Source of the DNA: Lawsonella clevelandensis
Lineage (GTDB): Bacteria; Actinomycetota; Actinomycetes; Mycobacteriales; Mycobacteriaceae
NCBI RefSeq assembly: GCF_003241315.1
Contig: NZ_QFOZ01000001.1
Span: 124,001-188,000, forward strand
DNA: 64,000 bases
Direction: 5' to 3'
In this document: in pieces, positions 53,089 through 62,164 of the stretch
How the letters are laid out: the number at the start of each line of letters is the position of its first letter
How positions within the stretch are numbered: the stretch's first letter is position 1
The notes under the pieces: model-generated
Told to the model about the DNA's origin: nothing
Seen by the model: only the letters and a program-made list of their open reading frames with translations
Databases searched by the model: none
Translations under genes and position numbers: made by a program

Positions 53089-54387
53089 ATGTTTGGTGTT
53101 GCTGGTGGCCTCGGTGTGCCGTGGAGAGAATTGGGGTTGGTATTCCTTTCCTCCATAATTGTTGTTTTTCTTATTACAGGTCTTATTCGTAAAATCGCTA
53201 TTCGCGGTGGCGCTATGGCCATTCCGCGACGGCGTGACGTGCACGTTATTCCTATACCGCGGTGGGGAGGAATAGGAATTTTCATTGGCCTTGTTGCGGG
53301 CTATGTCATTGCATCGAATTTGCCGGCTTTGCATAATGGCTTTACTTTTGTTCCCGATCTGAAAGCGGCAATGGTGGGATCATGCCTCATCGTTATTCTC
53401 GGCATCGTGGATGACCGGTGGGGACTGGATGCTGTTACTAAGCTATTAGGGCAGATTGTTGTTGCGAGCATTATGGTTGTCATGGGTCTTTCGTGGACTC
53501 AGATCTATGTTCCCTTTGGGGGTATTAATAATCTTGTGCTCGATCCTTGGCAGGCTGGATTCTTTACGGTTCTACTGGTTGTCGCCATTATTAATGCGGT
53601 TAATTTTGTTGACGGGTTAGATGGTCTTGCTGCTGGGGTGGGGGCGATAGCAGCAGTGGCCATTATGGTGTTATCCGTGCATCTTCTCTCGGAGCAAGAA
53701 GGTGCAGTGTCTGCTTATCCTCCTGCAATTATTTCGGTAGTTTTAGCGGGAGCTTGTTTAGGTTTTCTTCCCCATAATTTTCAGCCTGCACGTCTCTTTA
53801 TGGGGGACTCAGGCTCTATGCTTATTGGTCTTAATTTAGCTGCAGCATCTACTTCTGCATCGGGACGTACCTCACTTTCTGGCTATGGGGTGGGCGATGC
53901 ATTAGCGTTGTTATCACCACTTTTAGTGGTTATTGCAGCAATGTTTATTCCAATGTTGGATCTCATTATGGCGGTAGTACGACGTACTCGTGCTGGTGTG
54001 AGCCCATTTACTCCCGATAAAATGCATCTCCACCATCGCTTATTGCGGGTGGGGCATTCACAACGTCGCTCTGTACTCATTATTTATCTATGGGCAGGGT
54101 GGTTGACTACTGCTGCCGTTACACCTCTTTTGTTACCGTGGCAGGTGTATCTTCCTCTCATTATTATGCTTGCTTTACTTGTGGCAGTGTTGACATATCT
54201 TCCACGTGTACAGCAGCGTTGGTCAGAGCAGCGGAACAGTCGTGATCGTTCTGTCAAAAGATCGCATGGTGGGGGAACAGCTGCGGTACGAGATACCATA
54301 GGGCAGCCAACTAGTTCGCCGCGTGTGAAGCAGATGAATTATTGCACGGATGGCAGTTCGTTACGAGAGGAATCCAGCGATGAGTGA
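53089..54387 (+). CDS. wecA: Polyprenyl-phosphate GlcNAc-1-phosphate transferase (WecA/Rfe)
   Basis: Membrane enzyme of 432 residues with about 11 helices that transfers GlcNAc-1-P from UDP-GlcNAc to decaprenyl phosphate, starting the linker of arabinogalactan. Catalytic motifs: GIVDDRWGLD, NAVNFVDGLDGLAAGV, FMGDSGSMLIG and the cytoplasmic HLHHRLLRVG. The last 50 residues are a polar tail. The ATG at 53089 fits family N-termini but has no Shine-Dalgarno; a purine-rich AGAAGGGGA near 53031-53041 precedes a non-standard in-frame codon, so the true start may be further upstream. The 3' end overlaps the next gene by 8 bases. Confidence 0.92.
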   Translation: MFGVAGGLGVPWRELGLVFLSSIIVVFLITGLIRKIAIRGGAMAIPRRRDVHVIPIPRWGGIGIFIGLVAGYVIASNLPALHNGFTFVPDLKAAMVGSCLIVILGIVDDRWGLDAVTKLLGQIVVASIMVVMGLSWTQIYVPFGGINNLVLDPWQAGFFTVLLVVAIINAVNFVDGLDGLAAGVGAIAAVAIMVLSVHLLSEQEGAVSAYPPAIISVVLAGACLGFLPHNFQPARLFMGDSGSMLIGLNLAAASTSASGRTSLSGYGVGDALALLSPLLVVIAAMFIPMLDLIMAVVRRTRAGVSPFTPDKMHLHHRLLRVGHSQRRSVLIIYLWAGWLTTAAVTPLLLPWQVYLPLIIMLALLVAVLTYLPRVQQRWSEQRNSRDRSVKRSHGGGTAAVRDTIGQPTSSPRVKQMNYCTDGSSLREESSDE

Positions 54388-54868
54388 TACTTCTTCTGAT
54401 GCGTCAGAAACGCGGGAGAAACTACAACCATATCGTGAAGAAAAACCGCTTCCTCTTCTCAATGCGCTGCGTAACGGTCTTATTGGCCTAGCAGGTGTTC
54501 TTCTTATTGGTGTGATAGTTGGCTGGTGTACAGCTGGCACAGCGGGTATATGGGGTGCTCTTTTAGGAGGCCTTATTGCTGGGGTGTTTGAGCTTATTAC
54601 CGTCATCATGGTGCTCTTGACACGTGACCTTTCACCGCGCGTCACGATGGCGATCATTATGGGAAGTTGGCTGCTGAAAATCATTATTGTTTTGGTGATT
54701 GTGGCATCTATTAAGCATCTCACGTTCTATGATCGGCCTACGTTTGTGTGGGTGATGACGGCGGCTCTTATTGTCGTTCTTGCTGCTGAGACTGTTGGGG
54801 TGAAGAAAACCCAGGTCACGTATGTGACACCCCAATTGGAAAAAGAAGACAAGAATCACTCAGAGTGA
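54380..54868 (+). CDS. atpI: AtpI-like membrane protein preceding ATP synthase
   Basis: Protein of 162 residues with four hydrophobic helices, located where AtpI (recalled Rv1303) lies in relatives. AtpI-type proteins assist assembly of the c-ring or Mg2+ supply. The first 40 residues are polar and the last 20 charged. Start ATG 54380 has GAGAGGA upstream; it overlaps the wecA stop, linking transcription of wecA and the ATP synthase cluster. Sequence similarity within this family is weak, so identification rests on position and topology. Confidence 0.75.
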   Translation: MSDTSSDASETREKLQPYREEKPLPLLNALRNGLIGLAGVLLIGVIVGWCTAGTAGIWGALLGGLIAGVFELITVIMVLLTRDLSPRVTMAIIMGSWLLKIIIVLVIVASIKHLTFYDRPTFVWVMTAALIVVLAAETVGVKKTQVTYVTPQLEKEDKNHSE

Positions 54869-54871
54869 ATC

Positions 54872-54900
54872 TTGACACAGCTTCCTATTCTGGATAGGCC
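54872..54900 (+). promoter_or_regulatory. Possible promoter for the atpB operon
   Basis: TTGACA at 54872-54877 matches a consensus -35; 17 bases later TAGGCC is only a weak -10. The short inverted repeat CCTAT/ATAGG (54884-54888 and 54894-54898) overlaps the spacer. It lies in the 146-base gap between atpI and atpB. Confidence 0.3.
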
Positions 54901-55014
54901 TTTTTCTCCACTGGCTGTTAAAGTGGGTCTTGTCATGTTCACTGTTGCCGCAGATGTACATACGGTTACATTCCATGAGGGGAGAGACCACTGATCAACT
55001 CAGATGTAGCGGCT

Positions 55015-55797
55015 ATGAAGGGTGAATTCCACACCCCATCTTTGGGGGATTTTTTTCCTGATCCAATATGGTTCCATGATGTTGCTGGAGGGTGGTTCAC
55101 CCTCGACAGGCTCATGGTTGTGCGCCTATTCGTAGTACTTCTTGTCGCGCTTTTATTTGCATTAGCTTTTCGCAATCCCAAACTTGTTCCGGGCAAGCTG
55201 CAGAATGCTGCCGAAATGGTATTGGACTTTGTCCGTACTGGAGTAGCTGAGGATATTCTCGGTAAAAGAGAAGGTAAACGATTCCTTCCTCTCATTACTG
55301 CGACATTTGTTCTTGTCTTTTTCCTCAACTTACCGTCGATTATCCCGTTCCTTAACGTCTCGCCGAACGCACGTATTGGTATGCCGTTTGTACTGGCTAT
55401 CGTCGGGTATATAGCGTTCATTTACGCAGGATCTCGTAAATACGGGTTCTTTAAATTCATGAAGTCTTCGGTCGTTATTCCGAATATGCCGGCGGCAATG
55501 CACATCATTGTTGTTCCGATCGAATTCATCTCCACATTCATTCTTCGTCCGGTTACTCTCACTATTCGTCTTATGGCGAATATGCTGTCAGGGCACCTTA
55601 TTCTGGCCCTGATCTTTGCTGCTACTGACTTCTTCTTCTGGCAGTTCAATGGTTGGACTGTATTGTCCGCAGTCACGTTGGTCGCATCCGTTCTCTTCAC
55701 ACTTTTCGAACTTCTTGTGATCTTCTTGCAGGCGTACATTTTCGCATTGTTGGTAGCTGTGTATATTGACCTTTCACTCCATGCCGGTGAGCACTAG
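55015..55797 (+). CDS. atpB: ATP synthase Fo subunit a
   Basis: Proton-channel subunit of 260 residues or slightly more. The essential Arg lies in LTIRLMANMLSGHLI; five or six transmembrane helices are visible. The ATG at 55015 begins MKGEFHTPSL but lacks a ribosome binding site, whereas AGGGGAGAG at about 54978-54986 is well placed for an upstream in-frame CTG at 54991. Relatives have several residues before MKGEFH, so translation may begin at the CTG, adding eight residues. First of eight structural genes of the F1Fo enzyme. Confidence 0.94.
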   Translation: MKGEFHTPSLGDFFPDPIWFHDVAGGWFTLDRLMVVRLFVVLLVALLFALAFRNPKLVPGKLQNAAEMVLDFVRTGVAEDILGKREGKRFLPLITATFVLVFFLNLPSIIPFLNVSPNARIGMPFVLAIVGYIAFIYAGSRKYGFFKFMKSSVVIPNMPAAMHIIVVPIEFISTFILRPVTLTIRLMANMLSGHLILALIFAATDFFFWQFNGWTVLSAVTLVASVLFTLFELLVIFLQAYIFALLVAVYIDLSLHAGEH

Positions 55798-55840
55798 CTC
55801 CCTATCCCCATAACTTCATATCCATACGAATTTGAGCTTC

Positions 55841-55857
55841 CCCCACGATGGGTGGGG
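55841..55857 (+). other. Intercistronic hairpin before atpE
   Basis: CCCCAC (55841-55846) pairs with GTGGGG (55852-55857) around a 5-base loop, ending about 8 bases before the atpE ribosome binding site GAAGGGA. Such a structure could stabilise or set translation of the highly expressed c subunit. Confidence 0.45.
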
Positions 55858-55878
55858 AGAATTAAGAAGGGAAAAATA

Positions 55879-56118
55879 ATGGATCTGATGACGCTTGCCG
55901 CCAACACCGAAACCACCCTTAAGGGTCTCGGCACTGTCGGTTACGGTATCTCTACTCTTGGTCCTGGCCTTGGTATCGGAATTGTTGCTGGTAAAACAGT
56001 TGAGGCCATGGCTCGTCAGCCGGAAATGGCGGGACAGCTTCGTACCACCATGTTCCTCGGTATTGCCTTCACTGAAGCTTTGGCCCTTATTGCTCTTGTG
56101 GCCGGCTTCCTCTTCTAA
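55879..56118 (+). CDS. atpE: ATP synthase Fo subunit c
   Basis: Proteolipid of 79 residues forming the rotor ring: two helices joined by the polar loop ARQPEM, with the proton-carrying Glu in AFTEALALIAL of helix 2 and a glycine-rich helix 1 (GLGIGIVAGK). The start at ATG 55879 is supported by GAAGGGAAAAA upstream; the open frame extends back to 55852 but family length is about 80 residues. This is the homologue of the bedaquiline target in mycobacteria. Confidence 0.96.
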   Translation: MDLMTLAANTETTLKGLGTVGYGISTLGPGLGIGIVAGKTVEAMARQPEMAGQLRTTMFLGIAFTEALALIALVAGFLF

Positions 56119-56121
56119 ACG

Positions 56122-56724
56122 TTGGACTATTCGAAAATGATGACCTCACTTATTCTTGCTTCTGGAGGAGAAGACTCGACCAAGAATATGCCTCTTGATG
56201 GCAGCCTTGGTCCGCTCTTCCCGACTAATTATGACGTGGTGTGGTCACTGGTCTGTTTCCTCATCATTATGCTGTTGATGTGGAAATTCGTTCTTCCGCG
56301 TTATGGGAAAGTATTCCAAGAACGACGCGATCGTATTGAAGGCGGCATGGCCAAGGCAGAAGAACTGCAGGTCAAGGCGCAGCAGACGTTGGACGAATAC
56401 AACCAACAGCTGGCACAGGCTCACGATGATGCAACTAAGATTCGTGAAGAAGCGCGTGAACAGGGACGACAGATCGTGGCTGAGATGAAGGACAAAGCTG
56501 TCGCTGAGTCCGATCGTATCGTTGCCAGCGGACGGCAGTCCCTTGATGCCCAACGACAAAAGGCCTATACCGATCTCAAGAATGACATCGGTATACAAGC
56601 CACCAACCTCGCTGAGCTTATTCTTGGTGAAGAGCTGCACGAGGACGAAAAGCGGGCTAGTACCATTGATGCTTTCCTCGCTAACCTTGGTGACAATGAC
56701 AATGCGGGAGTTGCCCGTCGATGA
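56122..56724 (+). CDS. atpF: ATP synthase Fo subunit b
   Basis: Peripheral-stalk subunit of about 195-200 residues: one N-terminal transmembrane helix (YDVVWSLVCFLIIMLLMWKF) followed by a long charged coiled coil (for example AKAEELQVKAQQTLDEYNQQ). Start is uncertain: TTG 56122 is in frame right after atpE, and ATG 56137 or 56140 are alternatives with a weak GGA upstream. The stop overlaps atpH by 4 bases. Mycobacteria carry an additional b-type domain fused to delta; that fusion is not present here. Confidence 0.92.
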   Translation: MDYSKMMTSLILASGGEDSTKNMPLDGSLGPLFPTNYDVVWSLVCFLIIMLLMWKFVLPRYGKVFQERRDRIEGGMAKAEELQVKAQQTLDEYNQQLAQAHDDATKIREEAREQGRQIVAEMKDKAVAESDRIVASGRQSLDAQRQKAYTDLKNDIGIQATNLAELILGEELHEDEKRASTIDAFLANLGDNDNAGVARR

Positions 56725-57551
56725 CTGTCATGTATGCCGCCAGCCGTGATGCTCTTGCCCATATTCGTTCTCTTGCGGAAGACCTTATCCGTCAGAGTGA
56801 ACAGTCTGTTGTTCTAGGACAACAGATGGGTGCCGAGCTATTCACCGTTGTGGAAATTATTGAAAAGGATCGTCCGACGCGTATCGCAGTGGCAGATGTT
56901 TCTGCTACTCCGCAACAGCGCAGAACTCTCATGACTAGTCTCATTGAGAACAAGGTATTGCCTGAAACCTTGCGCGTCTGCCAAGAAGCTGCTGGTTTGG
57001 ATTGGTCCAATCCAGCTGATCTCCGTGATGGGCTTGTTCGTACTGCCCGTTCTGCATTACTACAAGCAGCCGAGCTTTCGAACTCGCTTCCGCAGGTAGA
57101 AGAAGAGCTTTTTCAGCTTAGCCGTACTATTAAGGCCCATCCTGGCTTAGAACAGGCCTTGGGTGATAGAAGAGCTTCCGCAGATGAGCGGCGTGCGTTG
57201 CTTGCTCAACTGTTGTACGGGAAAGTTTCAGCTATTTCGGAGATTCTTGCGTCGCAAGCAGTTGCTCGTCCACAAGAGGGACTTGCTGCTGATGATCTTG
57301 ATATTCTGTCTCGCCAGGCGGCGCATGAAATTGGACGTCGAGTAGCTGATGTGACTACTCCCATAGCGTTAAATGATGCTCAGCGTGAAGCACTTCGCAA
57401 GAAACTTCATGGCATCTATGGCATTGAGGTGTCCATTCATGAGGTGATTAATCCCGCTATTCTCGGCGGTGTCATCATCAAGGTGGGCAGTGGAATTATT
57501 AATGGAAGTCTTGCTAGCAAGCTTGATTCGCTCCGGCGCAGCTTAGTCTAG
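56721..57551 (+). CDS. atpH: ATP synthase F1 subunit delta
   Basis: Peripheral-stalk connector of 276 residues. The C-terminal part has the family motif VSIHEVINPAILGGVIIKVG, which identifies OSCP/delta. At this length it is the corynebacterial type, with an N-terminal helical domain, and lacks the extra b-subunit-like transmembrane segment that makes mycobacterial AtpH about 446 residues. It overlaps atpF by ATGA and precedes atpA by 28 bases. Confidence 0.94.
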   Translation: MTVMYAASRDALAHIRSLAEDLIRQSEQSVVLGQQMGAELFTVVEIIEKDRPTRIAVADVSATPQQRRTLMTSLIENKVLPETLRVCQEAAGLDWSNPADLRDGLVRTARSALLQAAELSNSLPQVEEELFQLSRTIKAHPGLEQALGDRRASADERRALLAQLLYGKVSAISEILASQAVARPQEGLAADDLDILSRQAAHEIGRRVADVTTPIALNDAQREALRKKLHGIYGIEVSIHEVINPAILGGVIIKVGSGIINGSLASKLDSLRRSLV

Positions 57552-57579
57552 ATAAAACATTAGGAAGAGCAGGGAAAAG

Positions 57580-59214
57580 ATGGCGGAGTTAAAGATCTCC
57601 TCCGAAGAAATTCGGGATGCCCTTGCGCAGTTCCGGGATAGTTACGATCCCAACGCTACCCGTAGTGAAGTTGGTGCTGTCGTTGAGGCAGCTGATGGTA
57701 TTGCCCGTGTCAGTGGCCTACCGTCAGTTATGGCTAATGAGCTACTTGAATTCCCAGGTGGTGTACTTGGTGTTGCTCAAAACCTTGACGAGCGCGAAAT
57801 CGGCGCTGTAGTACTGGGTAGCTTTGAACAGATTAAAGAGGGTGACGAAGTTCGTCGTACTGGGGAAGTACTTTCTATTCCCGTCGGCGATGCTTTCCTT
57901 GGCCGCGTTATTAATCCGCTGGGCCAGCCTATCGATGGTAAGGGCCCAATAGGGTCTGAGGCGGAACGCCCCCTCGAGCTGCAGGCACCTACTGTACTTC
58001 AACGTAAACCGGTCAGTGAGCCTATGCAGACAGGCTTAAAGGCTATTGATGCAATGACCCCTATTGGTCGTGGTCAGCGTCAGCTCATCATTGGCGATCG
58101 CAAGACTGGTAAAACCTCTATCTGTACTGACACTATTATCAACCAGAAGGCTAACTGGGAATCTGGAGATCCTTCTAAGCAAGTGCGGTGCATTTATGTT
58201 GCTATTGGTCAAAAGGGTTCCACTATCGCTGGTGTCCAAGCTGCGCTAGAAGAGTACGGCGCAATGGAATATACGACGATTGTGGCCGCTCCTGCATCTG
58301 ATTCTGCTGGTTTTAAGTGGCTCGCTCCCTTCTCGGGCTCCGCTTTGGGTCAGCACTGGATGTACCAGGGCAAACACGTTCTTATTATTTTCGACGATCT
58401 ATCTAAGCAGGCGGAAGCTTACCGAGCTATTTCGCTTCTGCTACGTCGTCCACCGGGACGTGAAGCATACCCTGGCGATGTGTTCTATCTGCACTCTCGT
58501 CTACTTGAGCGTTGTGCCAAGCTTTCTGATGACATGGGTGGCGGATCTATGACGGGTCTCCCCATCGTCGAGACCAAGGCTAATGACGTTTCTGCTTATA
58601 TTCCAACGAACGTCATTTCTATTACAGATGGTCAGGTCTTCCTGGAGTCCAACCTCTTTAACAGTGGTGTTCGACCTGCTGTTAACGTTGGTATTTCTGT
58701 TTCCCGTGTCGGTGGTGCTGCACAGACAAAGGGAATGAAGAAAGTATCTGGCAGTGTGCGTCTGGATCTTGCTTCTTTCCGTGAGCTAGAAGACTTCGCT
58801 GCTTTTGCTTCCGACCTTGACGATGCGTCCAAGCGGCAGTTGGCTCGTGGTTCACGCTTGGTTGAAATCTTGAAGCAGGGTGAGCACCATCCGTGGCCAG
58901 TGGAAGACCAGATTGTCACCATTTACTTGGCCAGTAATGGTCACTACGACGAAGTCCCGGTAGGGGAGGTACGTCGTTTTGAAGAGCAGCTGATGAGTGA
59001 GTTGCATCGTAACTCTGCGGATATCTTCACTGATATTGAGGGCGGACAGCCGCTGACTGACGATGTTATCGCTAAGCTCGTTGCTGCAACTGACAACTTC
59101 AAGAAGATTTTCCGTCTCTCCGATGGTTCTGCATTGCATGCGGAGGCTATTGAAGAAGAAGCAGTCACACAAGAAACTCTGCCGGTGAAGCGTACTGCTT
59201 CTCGCGAAGCGTAA
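57580..59214 (+). CDS. atpA: ATP synthase F1 subunit alpha
   Basis: Non-catalytic nucleotide-binding subunit of 544 residues. Walker A is GDRKTGKTSICTDT, Walker B HVLIIFDDLSKQ, and the signature PAVNVGISVSRVGGAAQ with the conserved Arg is present. The length and acidic C-terminal tail (LHAEAIEEEAVTQE) match actinobacterial AtpA. ATG at 57580 has GAGCAGGGAAAAG upstream. Confidence 0.97.
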   Translation: MAELKISSEEIRDALAQFRDSYDPNATRSEVGAVVEAADGIARVSGLPSVMANELLEFPGGVLGVAQNLDEREIGAVVLGSFEQIKEGDEVRRTGEVLSIPVGDAFLGRVINPLGQPIDGKGPIGSEAERPLELQAPTVLQRKPVSEPMQTGLKAIDAMTPIGRGQRQLIIGDRKTGKTSICTDTIINQKANWESGDPSKQVRCIYVAIGQKGSTIAGVQAALEEYGAMEYTTIVAAPASDSAGFKWLAPFSGSALGQHWMYQGKHVLIIFDDLSKQAEAYRAISLLLRRPPGREAYPGDVFYLHSRLLERCAKLSDDMGGGSMTGLPIVETKANDVSAYIPTNVISITDGQVFLESNLFNSGVRPAVNVGISVSRVGGAAQTKGMKKVSGSVRLDLASFRELEDFAAFASDLDDASKRQLARGSRLVEILKQGEHHPWPVEDQIVTIYLASNGHYDEVPVGEVRRFEEQLMSELHRNSADIFTDIEGGQPLTDDVIAKLVAATDNFKKIFRLSDGSALHAEAIEEEAVTQETLPVKRTASREA

Positions 59215-59267
59215 GGTGTGATGACAATGATGACGACTTCTACCAATCAGAGAGGAGGGAGCGATCT

Positions 59268-60236
59268 ATGGCAGATTTGAAAGCGCTAAAAAATCGTATT
59301 TCGGCGACAAGGTCTAATGCGAAAATTTTTCACGCGCAGGAACTTATTGCTACGTCACGTATTACTCGTGCTCAGGCCCGTACTGCTGCACAAGCACCGT
59401 ATGCACAAGAAATTGTCAACGTGCTGTCTGCAGTGGCTGGTGCGACTAACATGACGCATCCTCTTCTCGCAGATCGGTCTAATCCTAAGCGTGCAGCCGT
59501 GCTCATTATTACTAGTGATCGAGGCATGTGTGGCGGTTATAACCACAATGTTTTGAAGGCTTGTGATGAGCTCTGTGAGATGTTGAAAGAACATGGTACA
59601 GAACCAGTTCTCTATGTCATGGGGGCAAAAGGCATTGCCCACTACTCCTTCCATGATCATCACCTAGCAGGCCAATGGTCGGGATTCTCAATGAATCCAG
59701 AGTATGAGAATCTCAAGAGTCCCCTTGAACATCTGTTAGATAGCTACTTAACGGGGTCTGGAGGTACTTTGTCTGCCCCTGATGGCTCGGAAATTGCTGG
59801 TTGTGACGCCATTTACTTGGTGTACACCACATTCCGTTCGATGCTGTCTCAGATTCCAACAGTGCGTCGTATGATCCCAATTGAGCCGGTCTACGACGAT
59901 GATCCCATTACTCTCGGTGAGGATTTACTCTCCGATCCGACTGATTCTGATTCGCTATCTCCTGAATATGAGTTTGAGCCAGATGCTGAAGAGCTTCTTG
60001 ACAAGCTTCTGCCGCGTTATATTACGACGCGTGTTTTTGCAGCTGCGCTCGAATCAGCTGCTTCGGAGTGTGCTGCTCGTCGTACAGCAATGAAGGCAGC
60101 TACAGATAACGCTAATGAGCTCATTAAGGACTTGAGCCGCCTCGCTAACACGGCTCGACAGGCTCAGATTACCCAAGAAATTACCGAGATCGTTGGTGGA
60201 GCTGGCGCTCTCTCGGAGAGTGCAGGAAGAGATTAA
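59268..60236 (+). CDS. atpG: ATP synthase F1 subunit gamma
   Basis: Central-stalk subunit of 322 residues. The N-terminal helix contains AQELIATSRITRAQ and the C-terminal helix ARQAQITQEITEIVGGAGAL; between lie TSDRGMCGGYN and TTFRSMLSQ. An acidic insertion (LSDPTDSDSLSPEYEFEPDA) before the last helix is typical of actinobacterial gamma subunits. Start ATG 59268 follows AGAGAGGAGGGAGCG, a strong ribosome binding site. The stop is 3 bases before atpD. Confidence 0.96.
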   Translation: MADLKALKNRISATRSNAKIFHAQELIATSRITRAQARTAAQAPYAQEIVNVLSAVAGATNMTHPLLADRSNPKRAAVLIITSDRGMCGGYNHNVLKACDELCEMLKEHGTEPVLYVMGAKGIAHYSFHDHHLAGQWSGFSMNPEYENLKSPLEHLLDSYLTGSGGTLSAPDGSEIAGCDAIYLVYTTFRSMLSQIPTVRRMIPIEPVYDDDPITLGEDLLSDPTDSDSLSPEYEFEPDAEELLDKLLPRYITTRVFAAALESAASECAARRTAMKAATDNANELIKDLSRLANTARQAQITQEITEIVGGAGALSESAGRD

Positions 60237-60239
60237 GAG

Positions 60240-61685
60240 ATGACCTCAGCCCTGACTGATCAAAAATCAGCGGATATCGCTCTTGAAGGACGAGTTGTTC
60301 GCGTTATCGGCGCCGTGGTGGATATAGAGTTCCCGCGGGGCGCCATTCCAGAAATTAATAATGCTCTCTATGTGAATGCTACTTTGAGCGGCAATACCCA
60401 TAAGATCACGCTCGAGGTTGCCCAGCATCTGGGAGATAACATTGTCCGTACAATCGCTATGCAACCTACTGACGGTATTGTTCGTGGTGCCAAGGTTGTC
60501 GATAGCGGTAATCCCATTTCCGTGCCTGTGGGAGATGTCGTTAAGGGCCACATTTTTAACGCCCTTGGCGATTGCCTCGATAAGCCTGGTCTTGGGCGTG
60601 ATGGAGAGCAGTGGTCCATTCACCGCGAGCCTCCAAGCTATGACCAACTTGAAGGTAAAACTGAGATCCTTGAAACCGGTATTAAGGTTATTGACCTCCT
60701 TACCCCCTACGTAAAGGGTGGCAAGATTGGCCTTTTCGGTGGTGCTGGTGTTGGTAAGACAGTGCTTATTCAGGAGATGATTACGCGTATTGCGCGTGAG
60801 TTCTCCGGTACCTCAGTATTCGCTGGTGTTGGTGAGCGTACCCGTGAAGGTACCGACCTCATTCTCGAGATGGGCGATATGGGTGTTCTTCCCGATACCG
60901 CTCTTGTGTTCGGACAGATGGACGAACCGCCGGGAGTTCGTATGCGCGTCGCACTTTCTGCTCTGACCATGGCGGAGTACTTCCGCGATGTACAGGGCCA
61001 GGATGTGCTTCTCTTCATCGACAACATCTTCCGTTTCACCCAGGCCGGTTCAGAGGTTTCTACCCTGCTAGGCCGTATGCCTTCCGCCGTGGGTTATCAG
61101 CCAACCTTGGCTGATGAAATGGGTCAGTTGCAGGAGCGTATTACCTCAGTTAAGGGTCACTCTATTACGTCACTGCAGGCTGTTTATGTGCCTGCTGATG
61201 ACTACACCGACCCGGCACCTGCCACAACCTTCGCCCACCTTGATGCAACCACTGAGCTTTCACGTGGTATTGCTTCAAAGGGTATCTACCCGGCAGTGGA
61301 TCCGCTTTCTTCTACCTCCCGTATTTTGGAGCCAGGTATTGTTGGCGAAGAGCATTATCGAGTTGCTCAGAATGTCATCAATATTTTGCAGAAGTACAAG
61401 GAGTTGCAGGATATCATCGCCATTCTTGGTATGGATGAACTTTCAGAAGAGGATAAGGTACTGGTTGGTCGTGCCCGCCGTATCGAGCGTTTCCTCGGCC
61501 AGAATATGCTGGTTGGTGAAAAGTTCACCGGTATCCCAGGTTCTGTTGTTCCTCTTTCCGATACTATTGAGGCCTTCGATAAGATCTGCCAGGGTGACTT
61601 TGATAATTATCCTGAGCAGGCTTTCAGCAATGTTGGTGGACTTGATCAGGTAGAGGACAGGGCCAAAGCTCTCGAGGAAGAATAA
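60240..61685 (+). CDS. atpD: ATP synthase F1 subunit beta
   Basis: Catalytic subunit of 481 residues. Walker A is GGAGVGKTVLIQEM, the catalytic Glu lies in GVGERTREGTDL, Walker B is VLLFIDNIFRFTQAGSEVS, and the DELSEED motif is present as MDELSEEDKVLVG. It is the most conserved protein in the window and useful for taxonomic placement. ATG at 60240 follows atpG with AAGAG as a weak ribosome binding site. Confidence 0.98.
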   Translation: MTSALTDQKSADIALEGRVVRVIGAVVDIEFPRGAIPEINNALYVNATLSGNTHKITLEVAQHLGDNIVRTIAMQPTDGIVRGAKVVDSGNPISVPVGDVVKGHIFNALGDCLDKPGLGRDGEQWSIHREPPSYDQLEGKTEILETGIKVIDLLTPYVKGGKIGLFGGAGVGKTVLIQEMITRIAREFSGTSVFAGVGERTREGTDLILEMGDMGVLPDTALVFGQMDEPPGVRMRVALSALTMAEYFRDVQGQDVLLFIDNIFRFTQAGSEVSTLLGRMPSAVGYQPTLADEMGQLQERITSVKGHSITSLQAVYVPADDYTDPAPATTFAHLDATTELSRGIASKGIYPAVDPLSSTSRILEPGIVGEEHYRVAQNVINILQKYKELQDIIAILGMDELSEEDKVLVGRARRIERFLGQNMLVGEKFTGIPGSVVPLSDTIEAFDKICQGDFDNYPEQAFSNVGGLDQVEDRAKALEEE

Positions 61686-61691
61686 TCTGTT

Positions 61692-62078
61692 ATGTCTGAC
61701 TTGGATGTTTCAATCGTTTCGGTTGATGGCTCAGTCTGGTCTGGTACCGCAGCTAGTGTTACTAGTACGACGGTTGAAGGCGAGATGGGTATCCTCTATG
61801 GGCGTCAGCCAATCCTTGCCCAGATGGCAGAGGACGGCGTTGTGACTGTACACAGCGCCGATGGTGACTTCCTCGTCTTTGCTGTTTCTGGCGGTCTTCT
61901 TTCATGCACAGGTAAGCATGTTATGGTGATGGCTGAAAAGGCTATCCCCGCCGACAACATATCTCTTGCGGATGTTGAGAAGCAGTTGGCTGATCTTCCA
62001 GAGGATACTCCCGAGTGGAAGCGGTCTCATTTGCGTGCACAAATTCGTGCCGCTAAGAGACTCGCTGCAGCAGCATAG
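61692..62078 (+). CDS. atpC: ATP synthase F1 subunit epsilon
   Basis: Central-stalk regulatory subunit of 128 residues. The N-terminal beta sandwich includes TTVEGEMGILYGRQPILAQM and the chain ends in a short helical pair. The start ATG is 6 bases after atpD. It is the last gene of the ATP synthase set. A-rich bases follow the stop, but no clear terminator is seen before the next gene 86 bases on. Confidence 0.95.
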   Translation: MSDLDVSIVSVDGSVWSGTAASVTSTTVEGEMGILYGRQPILAQMAEDGVVTVHSADGDFLVFAVSGGLLSCTGKHVMVMAEKAIPADNISLADVEKQLADLPEDTPEWKRSHLRAQIRAAKRLAAAA

Positions 62079-62164
62079 TAAAAAAAGAATAGATGACTTT
62101 GTTTTGTACTTGGACTCTAACGACAAGTTGGAAATAGAAGTGGAATTCAAGGTATGCTGCCCTT

